A stretch of 64,000 nt of DNA from Ancylobacter sp. IITR112 (GTDB lineage Bacteria > Pseudomonadota > Alphaproteobacteria > Rhizobiales > Xanthobacteraceae), in NCBI RefSeq assembly GCF_041415945.1, contig NZ_JBGCUS010000001.1, positions 558,001 to 622,000 on the forward strand. The letters run 5' to 3'. A program made the position numbers and the translations under genes. Below are positions 7,552-17,138 of this stretch, one piece after another (the first letter of the stretch is position 1; the number at the start of each line of letters is the position of its first letter). The notes beneath the pieces are model-generated. The model was not told the DNA's origin. It ran no database searches and saw only the letters and a list, made by a program, of their open reading frames with translations.

Positions 7552-8091
7552 TCAGGCCGGGCGCTTGGGCGGCAGCGGCACGCCGCCGGGCGTGGCGGGC
7601 GATGCCGGAACAGCGGTCGGCGGCGAGGCTGTCGGTGCCGCTCCCGCCGCGCCGGTGCGCTCGGCCGTTTCGCCCGGGGCCAGGCGCGGGCCCTGCCAGG
7701 CGGGGCTGAGATCATGGGTGGTCAGCGTGTCGCCGGAGCGCGTGCCGGTGGCGCGGGCTGCCGCCTTGCGCTTTTCCTCGACGATCTGATCGGAGAGATA
7801 ACCGAGCGCGAAGCGCGCCCCGGCTTCCGCCCGCTGACCGATCAGTTCGATCAGGCTGGCGCCGATGGCGCAGGCCTGAGGCTGACGGGCACAGAAGCCG
7901 CCGGCATCCGCCGCCGCCGCGCTGGCGGCCGAGAGCGCGTCGAAGGCGCTCACCTTCGGCTCGCTGCCTCCGGTGGCGCCGACCGCCGCCGGCACCTCCG
8001 AGGGGCTGTTGGAAGCCGGGCCGCCGATTACGGTCGGCAGCAGCAGAAAAACGACAGTGAGCCAGAAGGCGACGCGCAGCAGAAAGAACAT
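7552..8091 (-). CDS. DUF5330 family membrane protein
   Basis: Conserved protein of unknown function in Hyphomicrobiales. The 179-residue product starts MFFLLRVAFWLTVVFLLLP, one membrane segment or uncleaved signal at residues 2-20. A central region has CARQPQACAIGASL, whose two Cys may pair, and a Pro/Ala-rich C-terminus ends in PPKRPA. The start at 8091 is chosen because the membrane segment begins there as in the family; 25 upstream in-frame residues lack support. Probably anchored in the inner membrane. Confidence 0.82.
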   Translation of the reverse strand: MFFLLRVAFWLTVVFLLLPTVIGGPASNSPSEVPAAVGATGGSEPKVSAFDALSAASAAAADAGGFCARQPQACAIGASLIELIGQRAEAGARFALGYLSDQIVEEKRKAAARATGTRSGDTLTTHDLSPAWQGPRLAPGETAERTGAAGAAPTASPPTAVPASPATPGGVPLPPKRPA

Positions 8092-8295
8092 GGGTCGTCT
8101 CGCGGTAGTCCTCAAGCGCGCAGGATAACGCCTGCGGGTTGCCCAAGCTGTGTCGAAAAACCGCAAAATCGCCCGATATCGGAAAGCCGATGTTAAGCAC
8201 GCGGTGGGCTTTTAGGGTTCGCTTAAACCCCCGCATGGCACTGTCTGCCGACAGCGCCGCGTGCCCTTCGATTCGGAATTCCAGAACACGGTTCC

Positions 8296-8976
8296 ATGCC
8301 CCGTTCCTATGCCAGCGATCTTCTGGTGGACGACATCGACCTCGATGGCGAGCGCGTCGCGGGGCGCCCCTACCGCCAGGGGCGGCGGCGCTCGGACCTG
8401 TTCATGCTCGTCCTCGCCGCCGGCGCCAGCGCCGCCGTGCTGTTCAACGCGCTGGCGCTGCAGCAGGGCCGTCCCGGTCCGCTGACACGCGGCGGCACGC
8501 CGGGCCTCGCCGCACCCGATATTCGCCAGGTGGAAACGCCGCGCGCCACCCAGAGCATGCCGCCGGTGATCCCGCCCGCGCCCGCCGCCGCCCCTGCAGC
8601 GGCGCCCGCCGCTGCGCTGCCGCTGGACACGGCCCCGGTGCCGGCGCCCGTACCGCCCTCCAAGCCCAACGCGCCGCGCGCGGCCGCCGCCGCTCCCCCG
8701 GCCAGCGTCGCTGCACCGTTGGCGCCGAAAGCCGCCGCGCCGGCGGGTGAATTGCTGCCGCCCGGCGATGTGCCGGTGTCGCCGCGCGTGATGGACATCC
8801 AGAAGGCGCTGGCGCGGCTCGGCTACGGCCCGATCCGCATTGACGGCATTTTCGGCGCCGCCACGGAAGAGGCGATCCAGCGCTTCGAGCGTGACCGCCG
8901 CCTGCCGGTGACGGGGCAGATGTCCGACCGCGTCATCCGCGAACTCACCGCCGTTTCCGGCTTCACCATCCGGTAG
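8296..8976 (+). CDS. Membrane-anchored peptidoglycan-binding protein
   Basis: A 226-residue protein with one membrane segment (about 36-55), a Pro/Ala-rich linker (70-160), and a C-terminal peptidoglycan-binding domain of the PG_binding_1 type (about 165-222), seen as IQKALARLGYGPIRIDGIFG, then ATEEAIQRFERDRRLPVTG. Topology places the C-terminus in the periplasm, where it would bind the cell wall. No catalytic domain is present. DUF1491 follows after 6 bases, so the two are probably cotranscribed. Confidence 0.88.
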   Translation: MPRSYASDLLVDDIDLDGERVAGRPYRQGRRRSDLFMLVLAAGASAAVLFNALALQQGRPGPLTRGGTPGLAAPDIRQVETPRATQSMPPVIPPAPAAAPAAAPAAALPLDTAPVPAPVPPSKPNAPRAAAAAPPASVAAPLAPKAAAPAGELLPPGDVPVSPRVMDIQKALARLGYGPIRIDGIFGAATEEAIQRFERDRRLPVTGQMSDRVIRELTAVSGFTIR

Positions 8977-8982
8977 CCCCGC

Positions 8983-9333
8983 ATGCGGCTGAAAAGCGCG
9001 ATCTTCGTATCCGCCCTGCTGCGCCGCGCCAATGGCGCCGGCGCCTTCGCCGCCGTGCGCCGGCGCGGGGCGGAAGAGGCGGGCGCGGTGTTCGTGATCG
9101 TGGCGACGCAGGATGGCCGGGCCGCGCTGTACGGCCCGGCGCTGCCCTCGCTGGACGCGGCGGCGGCTGAAGACGACGGGGTGCGGCGCTTCACCCTTCT
9201 GGTGCCGCCCGGCAGTCCCGAGAGCGAGGCGGAGGCGCGGATGGCGCGCGAGGCGCGCTATGATTCCGATCTCTGGCTGGTGGAAATCGAAGACCGCGCC
9301 GGCCGTTGCTTTCTCGATCTCGCCTCGGATTAG
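8983..9333 (+). CDS. DUF1491 family protein
   Basis: Conserved alphaproteobacterial protein of unknown function, 116 residues. The family pattern is seen in MRLKSAIFVSALLRR, GAVFVIVATQDG and the C-terminal RYDSDLWLVEIEDRAGRCFLD. No signal peptide or membrane segment. It starts 6 bases after the peptidoglycan-binding gene, probably the same transcript. Confidence 0.9.
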   Translation: MRLKSAIFVSALLRRANGAGAFAAVRRRGAEEAGAVFVIVATQDGRAALYGPALPSLDAAAAEDDGVRRFTLLVPPGSPESEAEARMAREARYDSDLWLVEIEDRAGRCFLDLASD

Positions 9334-9342
9334 CCGCCGTCG

Positions 9343-10431
9343 CTAGCTGCTGCGCTGGCGGTTCTCCGTGACGGAGGGGCTCGTCGCCGGGGCGGCATGG
9401 GGCTGGTTGAAGCTGCGCATCGAGGGCGCGTCTTCCGCCCGCTCGCGCGCCACCCGGCGCTCGGCGCGCCAGGAGGCGACCAGATGCTGGGCGCTGGCGA
9501 GGGGCAGCTCGTCGAACATTTCCGCCAGCCGCGCCATCTCCCCGGCCGAACGTCCGGCCACCGGGTGCAGCCGGAACAGTACGCGCGAGAGGATGGCGAA
9601 AGACAGGCCGAGGGCGCGGGCGACCACGGCGAGCGCCTGGCCGGTTTCCTCCGCAACGATCCGAGCGGCGTTCGCCGGCGTCACGGCGAGCGCGCGCTCC
9701 ATCAGCGCGGCGAGGGCGGCGCTGTCCTTGGCCTTGGCGGCGTCGAGCAGCGCGTCGATGAAGGCGGCCGGCGCCGCCGCCGGGCGTTCGGCCAGCGGCA
9801 GCGGCGGCAGGGTGACGAGGCGGGCGATGAGGGCGGCACGCTCCTCCGGGCCGGCGCGGAAGAAGTCCGGCACCGCCGGCGGGGCGGGCTCGGCGGGCTC
9901 GGCGGGTTTGCCCGAGATGGCGGCGGGCGCGGGGCCGATTGTTGCTGCGTCAGCGTCCGGCCCGTCCTCGGCAGACGCCGGGGTGGGGCCAGCGCTGCGG
10001 CGATGGATGAGTTCGGCGAGTCGCTTGGCCAGCGCCGGCGTCACCTCGCGCCGGGCCGCCATGGCGGCGAGATGGGCGGGGCCGAGCTGCTCGGCGAGTT
10101 CCGTGAGGTCCTTGTCGTCCAGCGCCGGCGACAGGCGCAGGATCGGCCCTGCGAGCGAGAGCGGGCCGGCGGCGAGATGGCGGGCGAGCGCGCGCGGTAG
10201 CCCCGGATGCGCCGCGATTTCGCGCACATGGCGGGCGGCGAGCGCGAGGTCGACACTCTCGATCAGGCGGATGGCGAGGGTGGTGAACCGGGTTTCCGCC
10301 GCCTCGTTCAGAAGCGGCTGGCGCAGGAATTCGCGCATCAGAAGCCGCAGCATCGCCGGCCGGGTGTCCTGGAGGGGACGGCGCGCCGGATCATGCGGGA
10401 GGATGGGGCCGGAACCGGACAGGGAGGGCAT
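9343..10431 (-). CDS. DUF2336 domain-containing protein
   Basis: Alphaproteobacterial family of unknown function with helical HEAT-like repeats. The 362-residue protein has the repeat-rich N-terminal half (RLIESVDLALAARHVREIA, SLAGPILRLSPALDDKDL), an acidic Ala/Pro linker near the middle, and a second helical part (AARIVAEETGQALAVVARAL). No signal or membrane segment. The start at 10431 is tentative; 10488 and 10353 are alternatives and none has a strong ribosome site. Confidence 0.82.
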   Translation of the reverse strand: MPSLSGSGPILPHDPARRPLQDTRPAMLRLLMREFLRQPLLNEAAETRFTTLAIRLIESVDLALAARHVREIAAHPGLPRALARHLAAGPLSLAGPILRLSPALDDKDLTELAEQLGPAHLAAMAARREVTPALAKRLAELIHRRSAGPTPASAEDGPDADAATIGPAPAAISGKPAEPAEPAPPAVPDFFRAGPEERAALIARLVTLPPLPLAERPAAAPAAFIDALLDAAKAKDSAALAALMERALAVTPANAARIVAEETGQALAVVARALGLSFAILSRVLFRLHPVAGRSAGEMARLAEMFDELPLASAQHLVASWRAERRVARERAEDAPSMRSFNQPHAAPATSPSVTENRQRSS

Positions 10432-10572
10432 GGAGGCGGACAGCTCGCATTTGGCACGTCGCACCGCCGATCGGGGGTGCGCAACCAAACTAGCTCCCGA
10501 ATGTTAGAAAGCCGTTAACCATGGTTGTTCCGTACTGAGCCTATGCCGTTTGGCGGGACAGGGGAGGGCGCG

Positions 10573-10743
10573 ATGGGTGCCTTAGTGCCGTTTCCGACAT
10601 GCAGGGCGCACGCACAGCCGGCCGGGGGGCGCGTCATGCCCGACAGCCCGGCCGAGGTGATCATTCTTCCGGTGGTGCAGTATGTGCGCCCCGCGCCGCC
10701 ACCGTCGGTGACGGTGGCCGGCGCAACGCGCGATCCACGCTAG
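10573..10743 (+). CDS. Small conserved protein with EVIILPVV motif
   Basis: A 56-residue protein, MGALVPFP at the start and AEVIILPVVQYVR in the second half. Short proteins with an AEVIILPVVRIER-type motif recur in Hyphomicrobiales genomes; their function is unknown to me. The ATG at 10573 has a GGGGAGGG ribosome site, better supported than the upstream in-frame ATG at 10525. Confidence 0.6.
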   Translation: MGALVPFPTCRAHAQPAGGRVMPDSPAEVIILPVVQYVRPAPPPSVTVAGATRDPR

Positions 10744-10754
10744 GGGACCCGGCG

Positions 10755-11300
10755 TCAGGCGGCGGGTCCGCAATTCGCAAGCTGCATGCGCGCGCGAACC
10801 TCGTCGCGCGCGCTGCGTTCGCGCACGAGGGCGCGGATGAGCACGATACCCTCGTCGCTCGGCGATTCCACGATCAGCCGGTCGGCGGCCGTCACCTCGT
10901 CATCCTCCGGCAGCGCCGCGCGCTGCTTGGCGTTCATCAGGTCGAGCTCGATGATGGAGCGCCCCGCCGAGCGGTCATTGATCGCGTAAAAGGGCAGGCC
11001 GTAGCGGGTGTAGAAGGATACCGAGGTGTAATCCTCGGTCGTCGGCACCCGCACCTTGAGTGGACCGGCGGCGAGATCATAAAGGCAAACCGCCGAGATG
11101 AAGGCGGGATCGCTCGCCGGTAGCACGGCGCCGAGCTCGGACGGGTCGTCGATCGGCTCGACCTCATTGGGGCCGGCTGCGGCCGCGAGGCGCGCATAAG
11201 CGTCGCGTTCGGCGAGATAGGGCAGCATCAGCACCGCAGCGAGATGCACGATAAGGCCCAGCACAAGGCCGGCCAGGGCGGCGAGGATGAAACGGCTCAT
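10755..11300 (-). CDS. DUF1254 family membrane-anchored protein
   Basis: A 181-residue protein with one N-terminal membrane segment (about 4-27) and a periplasmic DUF1254-type domain (AFISAVCLYDLAAGPLKVRV, then SFYTRYGLPFYAINDR). It follows the DUF1214 gene by 10 bases, and the two correspond to the two domains often fused in larger DUF1254-DUF1214 proteins. Function unknown. Confidence 0.85.
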   Translation of the reverse strand: MSRFILAALAGLVLGLIVHLAAVLMLPYLAERDAYARLAAAAGPNEVEPIDDPSELGAVLPASDPAFISAVCLYDLAAGPLKVRVPTTEDYTSVSFYTRYGLPFYAINDRSAGRSIIELDLMNAKQRAALPEDDEVTAADRLIVESPSDEGIVLIRALVRERSARDEVRARMQLANCGPAA

Positions 11301-11310
11301 CGGCGCAGGC

Positions 11311-11934
11311 TCATGAGCTGCGCTCCCAGGGGCAGCGCTCGGTGGTGATGCGCGGCATCTCCGGCGCGTCGCTGGTGCGGTTGGCGAGGCCGACGGAGGT
11401 GTCGTAGAGGCGGAAGGTGAGGATGAGCCGGTCGCGCGCGCCGGTCGGCAGCCAGTTGCCGGCCTGGGCGCGCGGCCCGAGCGCCACGTCCAGCGTGCCG
11501 TCGCGGTTCCACACCACCTCGGCGCTGGTGAAGCCGGTGCGCCGGGCGGCATTGTCGATCAGCCGGCCCTGCGCATCGGTGAGGGTGAGGGTCCAGAAGC
11601 GCGCCTGCGGCAGGCTGCCGGCGACGCGGATGTCGCAGCGCCCGTCGAGCGGCCGGCCGGTCGAATCGGTGGAGGCGACGAAGGCGATGCCGTCCGCCAG
11701 TTCCAGCGGCAACTCGCCGGCGCGGGCGAGCGCGGCGCGGGCATAGGGGTCGGCCGTTTCCGTGCCGGCGCGCGGCCAGGTCTCCCAGGGGCCCGAACGC
11801 ACCAGTCCCGGCCCGTAGCCATTGACCGTGGTGATCCAGGTCAGGCCGAGCCCGACGACGGTGCCGATGGCCAGGATCAGGAGGAACAGCAGGGAGCGCA
11901 CGGGCGGAAGCTCTCCGGTGGAGCGGGCGCCCAT
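11311..11934 (-). CDS. DUF1214 family membrane-anchored protein
   Basis: A 207-residue protein with a membrane segment at about 14-33 and a DUF1214 domain (FWTLTLTDAQGRLI, VALGPRAQAGNWLPTG, LILTFRLYDT). It is upstream partner of the DUF1254 gene in a two-gene operon. The paired arrangement is typical for Hyphomicrobiales. Function unknown; exported domain likely periplasmic. Confidence 0.87.
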   Translation of the reverse strand: MGARSTGELPPVRSLLFLLILAIGTVVGLGLTWITTVNGYGPGLVRSGPWETWPRAGTETADPYARAALARAGELPLELADGIAFVASTDSTGRPLDGRCDIRVAGSLPQARFWTLTLTDAQGRLIDNAARRTGFTSAEVVWNRDGTLDVALGPRAQAGNWLPTGARDRLILTFRLYDTSVGLANRTSDAPEMPRITTERCPWERSS

Positions 11935-11972
11935 GGATGGGCGCTTGCGGGAGGAAGGTCAATCGCGGCGGA

Positions 11973-14207
11973 TCAGTTGTTTCCCACGAGGCTGGCGCCG
12001 GTAGCGGGGGCGATGCCCGCGGTGGGCCGGCGCGGCGGCGCAGCGGCGGCCGCGCCGAGGCGCTCGGACAGTTCCATCAGTCGCGCGGCCGAGGCCGGCG
12101 AGAGGGTGACGGGCCGCTGGACGCCGTCGATCTGGAGCGCCGAGGCCTGCGCCGCCGCGCCGTCCAGCGCGGGCGCCGGCTGGTTGCCGAGGCCGGGGGT
12201 CGGCTTCAGCTCGATGCCCTGATGGGCGAAGGCCATCACCTTCTGCCAGGTCATCGCCGGCAGCGAGCCGCCGGTCATCTTGCGGGTGGACTGGTAGTCG
12301 TCATTGCCGAACCAGATGGCGCCGACATAATTGCCGGTGAAGCCGACGAACCAGGCGTCGCGATAAGCGTTTGTCGTGCCGGTCTTGCCCGAGACCTTGG
12401 TGCCGGGGATCATGGCGCGCCGGCCGGTGCCGTTTTCCACCACGCTGTTCAGCATCGGGTTGATCATGGCGATGATGTCCGGCGGGATGATCTCCTTCGG
12501 CGTCGGCCCGTTCTCGGCGAAGCTCCAAACCGGGTCGCCATTGGGCGTGCGCATCTCGACCACGGCGTGCGCGTCGACGGAATAGCCGCCATTGGCGAAG
12601 ACGGAATAGGCGGTGGCCATGTCCACCACCGTCACCTCGGCGGCGCCGAGGGGGAGGGCGCGGGTGATCTTGAGCTCGGTCTTGAGCCCCATGGAATGGG
12701 CGAGATCGACGATGCGCCCGCGGCCGATATTCTCGGCGAGCTTCACCGCCACCGTGTTCAGCGAGCGGGTGAGGGCATTGATGAGGGTGATGGAGCCGGC
12801 ATAGGAGCGGCCGTAATTCTGCGGGCACCAGTTGCCGATGCAGATCGGCCCGTCGACGACGATGGTGCTGGGCTTGTACTTCCCCGTCATCAGCGCCGCC
12901 GTATAGACGAAGGGCTTGAACGACGAGCCGGGCTGGCGCAGCGCGTCGGTGGCGCGGTTGAACTGGCTCTCGCCATAGTCGCGCCCGCCGACCATGGCGC
13001 GCACCGCGCCGTTCGGCTCCATCACCACCATGGCCGACTGCTTGGCGCCATAGTCCTTACCGAACTGGCGCAGGCTGTCGCGGATGGCGGTGTCGGCGGC
13101 CTTCTGGATGTTGGGATCGAGCGCGGTGCGCACGATGAAGGAGCGTTCGGCATAGGTCTTGGGCAACGTCTCGACGATCTGCTTCACCTGGTCGAAGGCG
13201 TAGTCGAGATAATATTCGGGCAGGTCGTCCTGCTTGCGGTCGACCGGCGTCGCCGGGTTGCGGCGGGCGCCGAACACCTGGCCTTCTGTCATGAAGCCGG
13301 CATCGACGAGATTGTCGAGCACCACGCTGGCGCGCCCGCGCGCCGCCGGCAGATTGATGTGGGGGGCGAATTTCGACGGCGCCTTGAACAGGCCGGCCAG
13401 CATCGCGGCCTCGGCGAGGTTCACGTCGCGCGCCGATTTGCCGAAATAATACTGCGCCGCCGCGTCCACGCCGAAGGCGCCGCCGCCCATATAGGCGCGG
13501 TCGAGATAGAGCTTGAGGATCTGGTTCTTGGTGAGGTGGAATTCCAGCCACAACGCCAGGAAGGCTTCCTTGATCTTGCGCTCCAGCGTGCGCTCATTCG
13601 ACAGGAACAGGTTCTTGGCCAGCTGCTGTGTGAGCGAGGAGCCGCCCTGCACCACGCCGCCGGCGCGCGCATTGGAGAGCACGGCGCGGAAGGTGCCGGG
13701 AATGTCGATGCCGAAATGCTCGTAGAAGCGCCGGTCCTCGGTGGCGAGCACGGCCTTGATGAGGTGGTCCGGGAATTCTTCCAGGGGCACCGTGTCGTTG
13801 TGGCGGATGCCGCGCTCGCCGATCGTGTTGCCGTAGCGGTCGAGGAAGGTGACGGACAGCTCGGCGCGCTTGAGCCAGTCGTCCGAGGTTTCCTGGAAGG
13901 CCGGGACGGCGAGCGCCAGCATCAGCACCGCGCCGACCGCGCCCCAGGTCATCGCCTCCGAGCCGAGCGAAATGGCGAGGCGGGCGGGGCCCTGCACATT
14001 GAAGCGTTCGGTGAAGGCGACGAAGCTGTCCCAGCCAGAGCGCAGATTCACGCCGCCGGAATAGATCGTCGAATCGATCCACGAATCGACGGCCAACAGC
14101 ACATGGCGCAGCCGCCGGCCAAATGCCGATGGCGGCCGCCGGCCGGAAGCGGGTTCCCGTGCCGTCGGCGGCGGGGGATCATTGGACGGTGTGTCGTTCA
14201 AACCCAT
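11973..14207 (-). CDS. Penicillin-binding protein 1A, class A transglycosylase/transpeptidase
   Basis: Bifunctional peptidoglycan synthase of the inner membrane with a periplasmic catalytic part. The 744-residue protein has one membrane segment (about 90-110), a GT51 glycosyltransferase with catalytic Glu in EDRRFYEHFG and the GGSSLTQQLAKNLFL and ERKIKEAFLAL motifs, then a transpeptidase with SxxK as SSFK, SxN as SLN, and KTG as SGKTGTTN. The start at 14207 is uncertain; ATG at 14276 would add 23 residues. It is divergent from the YcgN-like gene. Confidence 0.94.
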   Translation of the reverse strand: MGLNDTPSNDPPPPTAREPASGRRPPSAFGRRLRHVLLAVDSWIDSTIYSGGVNLRSGWDSFVAFTERFNVQGPARLAISLGSEAMTWGAVGAVLMLALAVPAFQETSDDWLKRAELSVTFLDRYGNTIGERGIRHNDTVPLEEFPDHLIKAVLATEDRRFYEHFGIDIPGTFRAVLSNARAGGVVQGGSSLTQQLAKNLFLSNERTLERKIKEAFLALWLEFHLTKNQILKLYLDRAYMGGGAFGVDAAAQYYFGKSARDVNLAEAAMLAGLFKAPSKFAPHINLPAARGRASVVLDNLVDAGFMTEGQVFGARRNPATPVDRKQDDLPEYYLDYAFDQVKQIVETLPKTYAERSFIVRTALDPNIQKAADTAIRDSLRQFGKDYGAKQSAMVVMEPNGAVRAMVGGRDYGESQFNRATDALRQPGSSFKPFVYTAALMTGKYKPSTIVVDGPICIGNWCPQNYGRSYAGSITLINALTRSLNTVAVKLAENIGRGRIVDLAHSMGLKTELKITRALPLGAAEVTVVDMATAYSVFANGGYSVDAHAVVEMRTPNGDPVWSFAENGPTPKEIIPPDIIAMINPMLNSVVENGTGRRAMIPGTKVSGKTGTTNAYRDAWFVGFTGNYVGAIWFGNDDYQSTRKMTGGSLPAMTWQKVMAFAHQGIELKPTPGLGNQPAPALDGAAAQASALQIDGVQRPVTLSPASAARLMELSERLGAAAAAPPRRPTAGIAPATGASLVGNN

Positions 14208-14329
14208 GCTCCAGCGGCGCCAGCGCGCCCCGCCTGCTGTTATAGCCGAGCCCTTGCCGCGCGACGAGGGCAGCATCAAGGCTCGCCACGGCGCGGCGGC
14301 GACGTTATCTAAGGAGTGATTGCCGGTTC

Positions 14330-14884
14330 GTGAAGCGCGGCCCGGCGCCCGAGGCTGCGGAAAATCCCCGACTCATGCACGACGATTCCACCACCCTCGC
14401 GGAGGTGCCGTTCTGGCGCCGCAAAACCCTTGACGAGCTGACCGCCGAGGAATGGGAGAGTCTGTGCGACGGCTGCGGGCGCTGCTGCCTCGTCAAGCTG
14501 CAGGATGAGGATACCGACGCGATCGCCTATACCGACATTGGCTGCCAGCTTCTCGACGATTTCAACTGCCGCTGCCGCAACTACCCCGAACGCCAGAAGC
14601 ATGTGCCCGACTGCGTGCGGCTGACGCCGGAGACGGTGCGCGAGCTGGACTGGCTGCCGCCCTCCTGCGGCTACCGGCTGGTGAAGGAAGGGCGCGACCT
14701 CTATTGGTGGCACCATCTGGTCTCGGGCGACCGTGAGACCGTTCATGCGGCGGGTGTCTCGGTGCGCGGCAAGGTGGCGGCGCTGGAAGACGAATTGCCG
14801 CTGGAGGACTATGTCGACCACATGGTCCGCTGGCCGCTGCGCCTGCCGCGCGGGGCGATGCGGCGCAAGGCGAAGGACGCGTAG
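14330..14884 (+). CDS. YcgN family cysteine cluster protein (UPF0260)
   Basis: Conserved protein with clustered cysteines, suggested metal-binding; function unknown. The 184-residue frame shows [20 protein letters not shown], then [20 protein letters not shown] and PPSCGYRL. The GTG at 14330 lies 13 bases from AAGGAG, which is far; ATG at 14375 starts nearer the conserved [11 protein letters not shown] core and may be the true start (169 residues). Single gene. Confidence 0.9.
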   Translation: MKRGPAPEAAENPRLMHDDSTTLAEVPFWRRKTLDELTAEEWESLCDGCGRCCLVKLQDEDTDAIAYTDIGCQLLDDFNCRCRNYPERQKHVPDCVRLTPETVRELDWLPPSCGYRLVKEGRDLYWWHHLVSGDRETVHAAGVSVRGKVAALEDELPLEDYVDHMVRWPLRLPRGAMRRKAKDA

Positions 14885-14891
14885 GCTCTGA

Positions 14892-15740
14892 TCAGGCGTT
14901 GATCGGCGGTTGGCCCCATTGAAAGCTATTTCCATACTCGGCCACACTTGCTGTGGCGCCTAGAGCGGACTCAGTGAATCGATAAATGAATATGGTTCGA
15001 GAGGTGTTATTGTATCCGAATACATCGTCAAACTTGATCGCGACGTATATGTAAAATGCGCCCGTTCCATCAATGAATCTCTCGTATTCTTCTTCGGTAA
15101 AAGGCTTTAACCTACGAATCTCAGTAGAGGCGGATGCGCCTGATGCGAGTCCTGCGGTATTTTCTCGGCGACCAACAATAAACTGCGAGTGGTCAGGGCT
15201 TTGTGGAAGGTCGCCGAAGATAATTGAGCCTCTCACGTTAACCGGCTGGGCCGGAGTGGCGCCGCTATTGTGGAAACCTACACGCGCCCATGGTTTCTTT
15301 CCAACGGCGATGTCGTGCAAAATGCAGTATTGGGCCGAGACGTAGGCCCTGACCTGAGCCTCTCCAATTCGCTTGGTCACCTCAACCGATTTTATGGCGG
15401 CATCGCTCCCTTTTTCGGCTTGAAGGACAGCGTCGCGAGTGGACTTGAGCGTTTTTTGAAGCAACACCACAGCTAGGACGCTGACGAAGAGAGCAAGTAA
15501 GCCCGTAGCCGCCATTCCCCATTGCGCCAACCCTTCACCCAAATAGAGATAGTCGGCGTTGGCAGGGAGCGTTGGCGCGCCGGCGAACACCTCCGCGAGC
15601 TGTGCGGAGGATTTTTCGGTCAATGTTTGGGCAGCGGCAGTCTGTCTCGCTGTGTTTTCGCGCGCCCCCTCTTGGGCTAGCGCGCTACAGGAAACGGCTA
15701 TTCCAACTGCAATTGCCGTGAGCCGATGGCGGATAAGCAT
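14892..15740 (-). CDS. Exported/membrane hypothetical protein, low-GC orphan
   Basis: Not recognised. The 282-residue protein starts with a signal-peptide-like segment (LTAIAVGIAVSCSALAQE) and has a membrane segment near residues 72-92 (WGMAATGLLALFVSVLAVVL). A helical stretch and a beta-rich soluble C-terminal domain follow (ARVGFHNSGATPAQPVNVRG). The start at 15740 is chosen to begin at the signal; 15818 is the longest frame. Base composition is visibly more AT-rich than the neighbours, with codons such as AAA, ATA and TTT common, suggesting recent acquisition. Confidence 0.7.
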   Translation of the reverse strand: MLIRHRLTAIAVGIAVSCSALAQEGARENTARQTAAAQTLTEKSSAQLAEVFAGAPTLPANADYLYLGEGLAQWGMAATGLLALFVSVLAVVLLQKTLKSTRDAVLQAEKGSDAAIKSVEVTKRIGEAQVRAYVSAQYCILHDIAVGKKPWARVGFHNSGATPAQPVNVRGSIIFGDLPQSPDHSQFIVGRRENTAGLASGASASTEIRRLKPFTEEEYERFIDGTGAFYIYVAIKFDDVFGYNNTSRTIFIYRFTESALGATASVAEYGNSFQWGQPPINA

Positions 15741-15868
15741 CGCGGTAGGAATGCTTTTAAAAGAATGGGCGTCAAGGGCACCGTTCTCTGACGTTTGATC
15801 TCCTTGCGTCAACGCCAACCATTGCAGGCCCGGGAAGACGGATCAGGCTGAACCCGCCACCCCCTTCC

Positions 15869-17005
15869 TCACATCGCCAGCACGCTCCGGTCCACCTGCT
15901 CGATGTCCTTGACGCCGGTGAGCGCCATGGACACGTCGAGCTCCTTACGGATGATCTCGATTGCCTGGGCAACGCCCGCCCGCCCGCCGGCGGCGAGCGA
16001 CCACAGGAACGCCTTGCCCATCAGGCAGCCCTGCGCGCCCAGAGCGCGGGCCTTGAGAATGTCCTGGCCGGACTGCACGCCGCCGTCGAACCAGATCTCG
16101 CTCTTCCCGCCGCCAATGGCGTCCACGATCTTCGGCAGCGCCTTGATCGAGGAAACCGCGCCATCGAGCTGGCGCCCGCCATGGTTCGACACCACGATGG
16201 CGTCGGCTCCGGTGGCGGCGGCGATCTTGGCGTCCTCGACATCGAGCACGCCCTTGAGGATGAGTTTGCCCGGCCAGATGGAGCGCACCCATTCGACATC
16301 CTTCCACGACAGGGAGGGATCGAACTGGCCGGCGATCCACTGCGAGAGGGTGGAGAGGCTGTCGCTCTCCTGCCGCACGGCGAGATTGCCGAAGGAGTGG
16401 CGCTTGCCCATCAGCACGCTGGCGATCCAGCGCGGCTTGGTGGCGATGTCGAGCGCATTGGCCAGCGTCAGCTTCGGCGGCACGGCGAGGCCGTTCTTGA
16501 TGTCCATGTGGCGCTGGCCCTGAATCTGCAGATCAAGGGTCAGCACTAGCGCCGAGCATTTCGCCGCTTTCGCCCGTTCGATCAGCGATTCCGAGAATTT
16601 GCGGTCGCGCATCACATAGAGCTGGAACCAGAACGGCTTGTCGACCGCGCCGGCCACATCCTCGATCGAGCAGATCGACATGGTGGAGAGGGTGAAGGGA
16701 ATGCCCGCCGCCTGCGCCGCGCGGCAGCCATGGATTTCGCCGTCGCCATGGAACAGGCCGGTGAGGCCGGTGGGAGCGATGGCGAGCGGCAGTGCCACCT
16801 TCTCGCCGATCATGGTGGTGGCGGTGGAGCGGTCGGACACGTCGATCATCACCCGCTGGCGCAGCGGGATGGCGGCGAGGTCCGCCTTGTTGGCGCGCAG
16901 CGTCGCCTCGTCATAGGAGCCGCGGTCGGCATAATGGAAGATGGCGCGGGGCACCTTGCGCATCGCGATGGCGCGAAGGTCCTGGATGTTGGTCACAGTG
17001 ACCAT
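15869..17005 (-). CDS. lldD: L-lactate dehydrogenase, FMN-dependent
   Basis: Oxidises L-lactate to pyruvate, passing electrons to the respiratory chain at the inner membrane. The 378-residue alpha-hydroxy acid dehydrogenase barrel has PLAIAPTGLTGLFHGDGE, FWFQLYVMRDR, the catalytic His in SNHGGRQLDG, and the phosphate site DGGVQSGQDILKARALGA. Other 2-hydroxy acids could be substrates. A divergent FCD-type regulator gene and a perfect operator dyad lie in the intergenic region, arguing for lactate-responsive control like that of LldR. Confidence 0.93.
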   Translation of the reverse strand: MVTVTNIQDLRAIAMRKVPRAIFHYADRGSYDEATLRANKADLAAIPLRQRVMIDVSDRSTATTMIGEKVALPLAIAPTGLTGLFHGDGEIHGCRAAQAAGIPFTLSTMSICSIEDVAGAVDKPFWFQLYVMRDRKFSESLIERAKAAKCSALVLTLDLQIQGQRHMDIKNGLAVPPKLTLANALDIATKPRWIASVLMGKRHSFGNLAVRQESDSLSTLSQWIAGQFDPSLSWKDVEWVRSIWPGKLILKGVLDVEDAKIAAATGADAIVVSNHGGRQLDGAVSSIKALPKIVDAIGGGKSEIWFDGGVQSGQDILKARALGAQGCLMGKAFLWSLAAGGRAGVAQAIEIIRKELDVSMALTGVKDIEQVDRSVLAM

Positions 17006-17138
17006 TGGCGGTCTTCCCCTGGGATCATGGCCGGAACGATTGATATACCGGTTCCGGCCGGCGTTACATCATCTCGCCATGGCGGAAGCCGCGCCTCCCG
17101 CGGCTGCCGGCCCTGCCGAACGCGCCATGGTGTGGCGT

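Noticed and set aside
11937..14312. Plus-strand open frame of 791 codons opposite the penicillin-binding protein
   Set aside because: The minus strand encodes a complete PBP1A with all catalytic motifs; the plus frame is its shadow.
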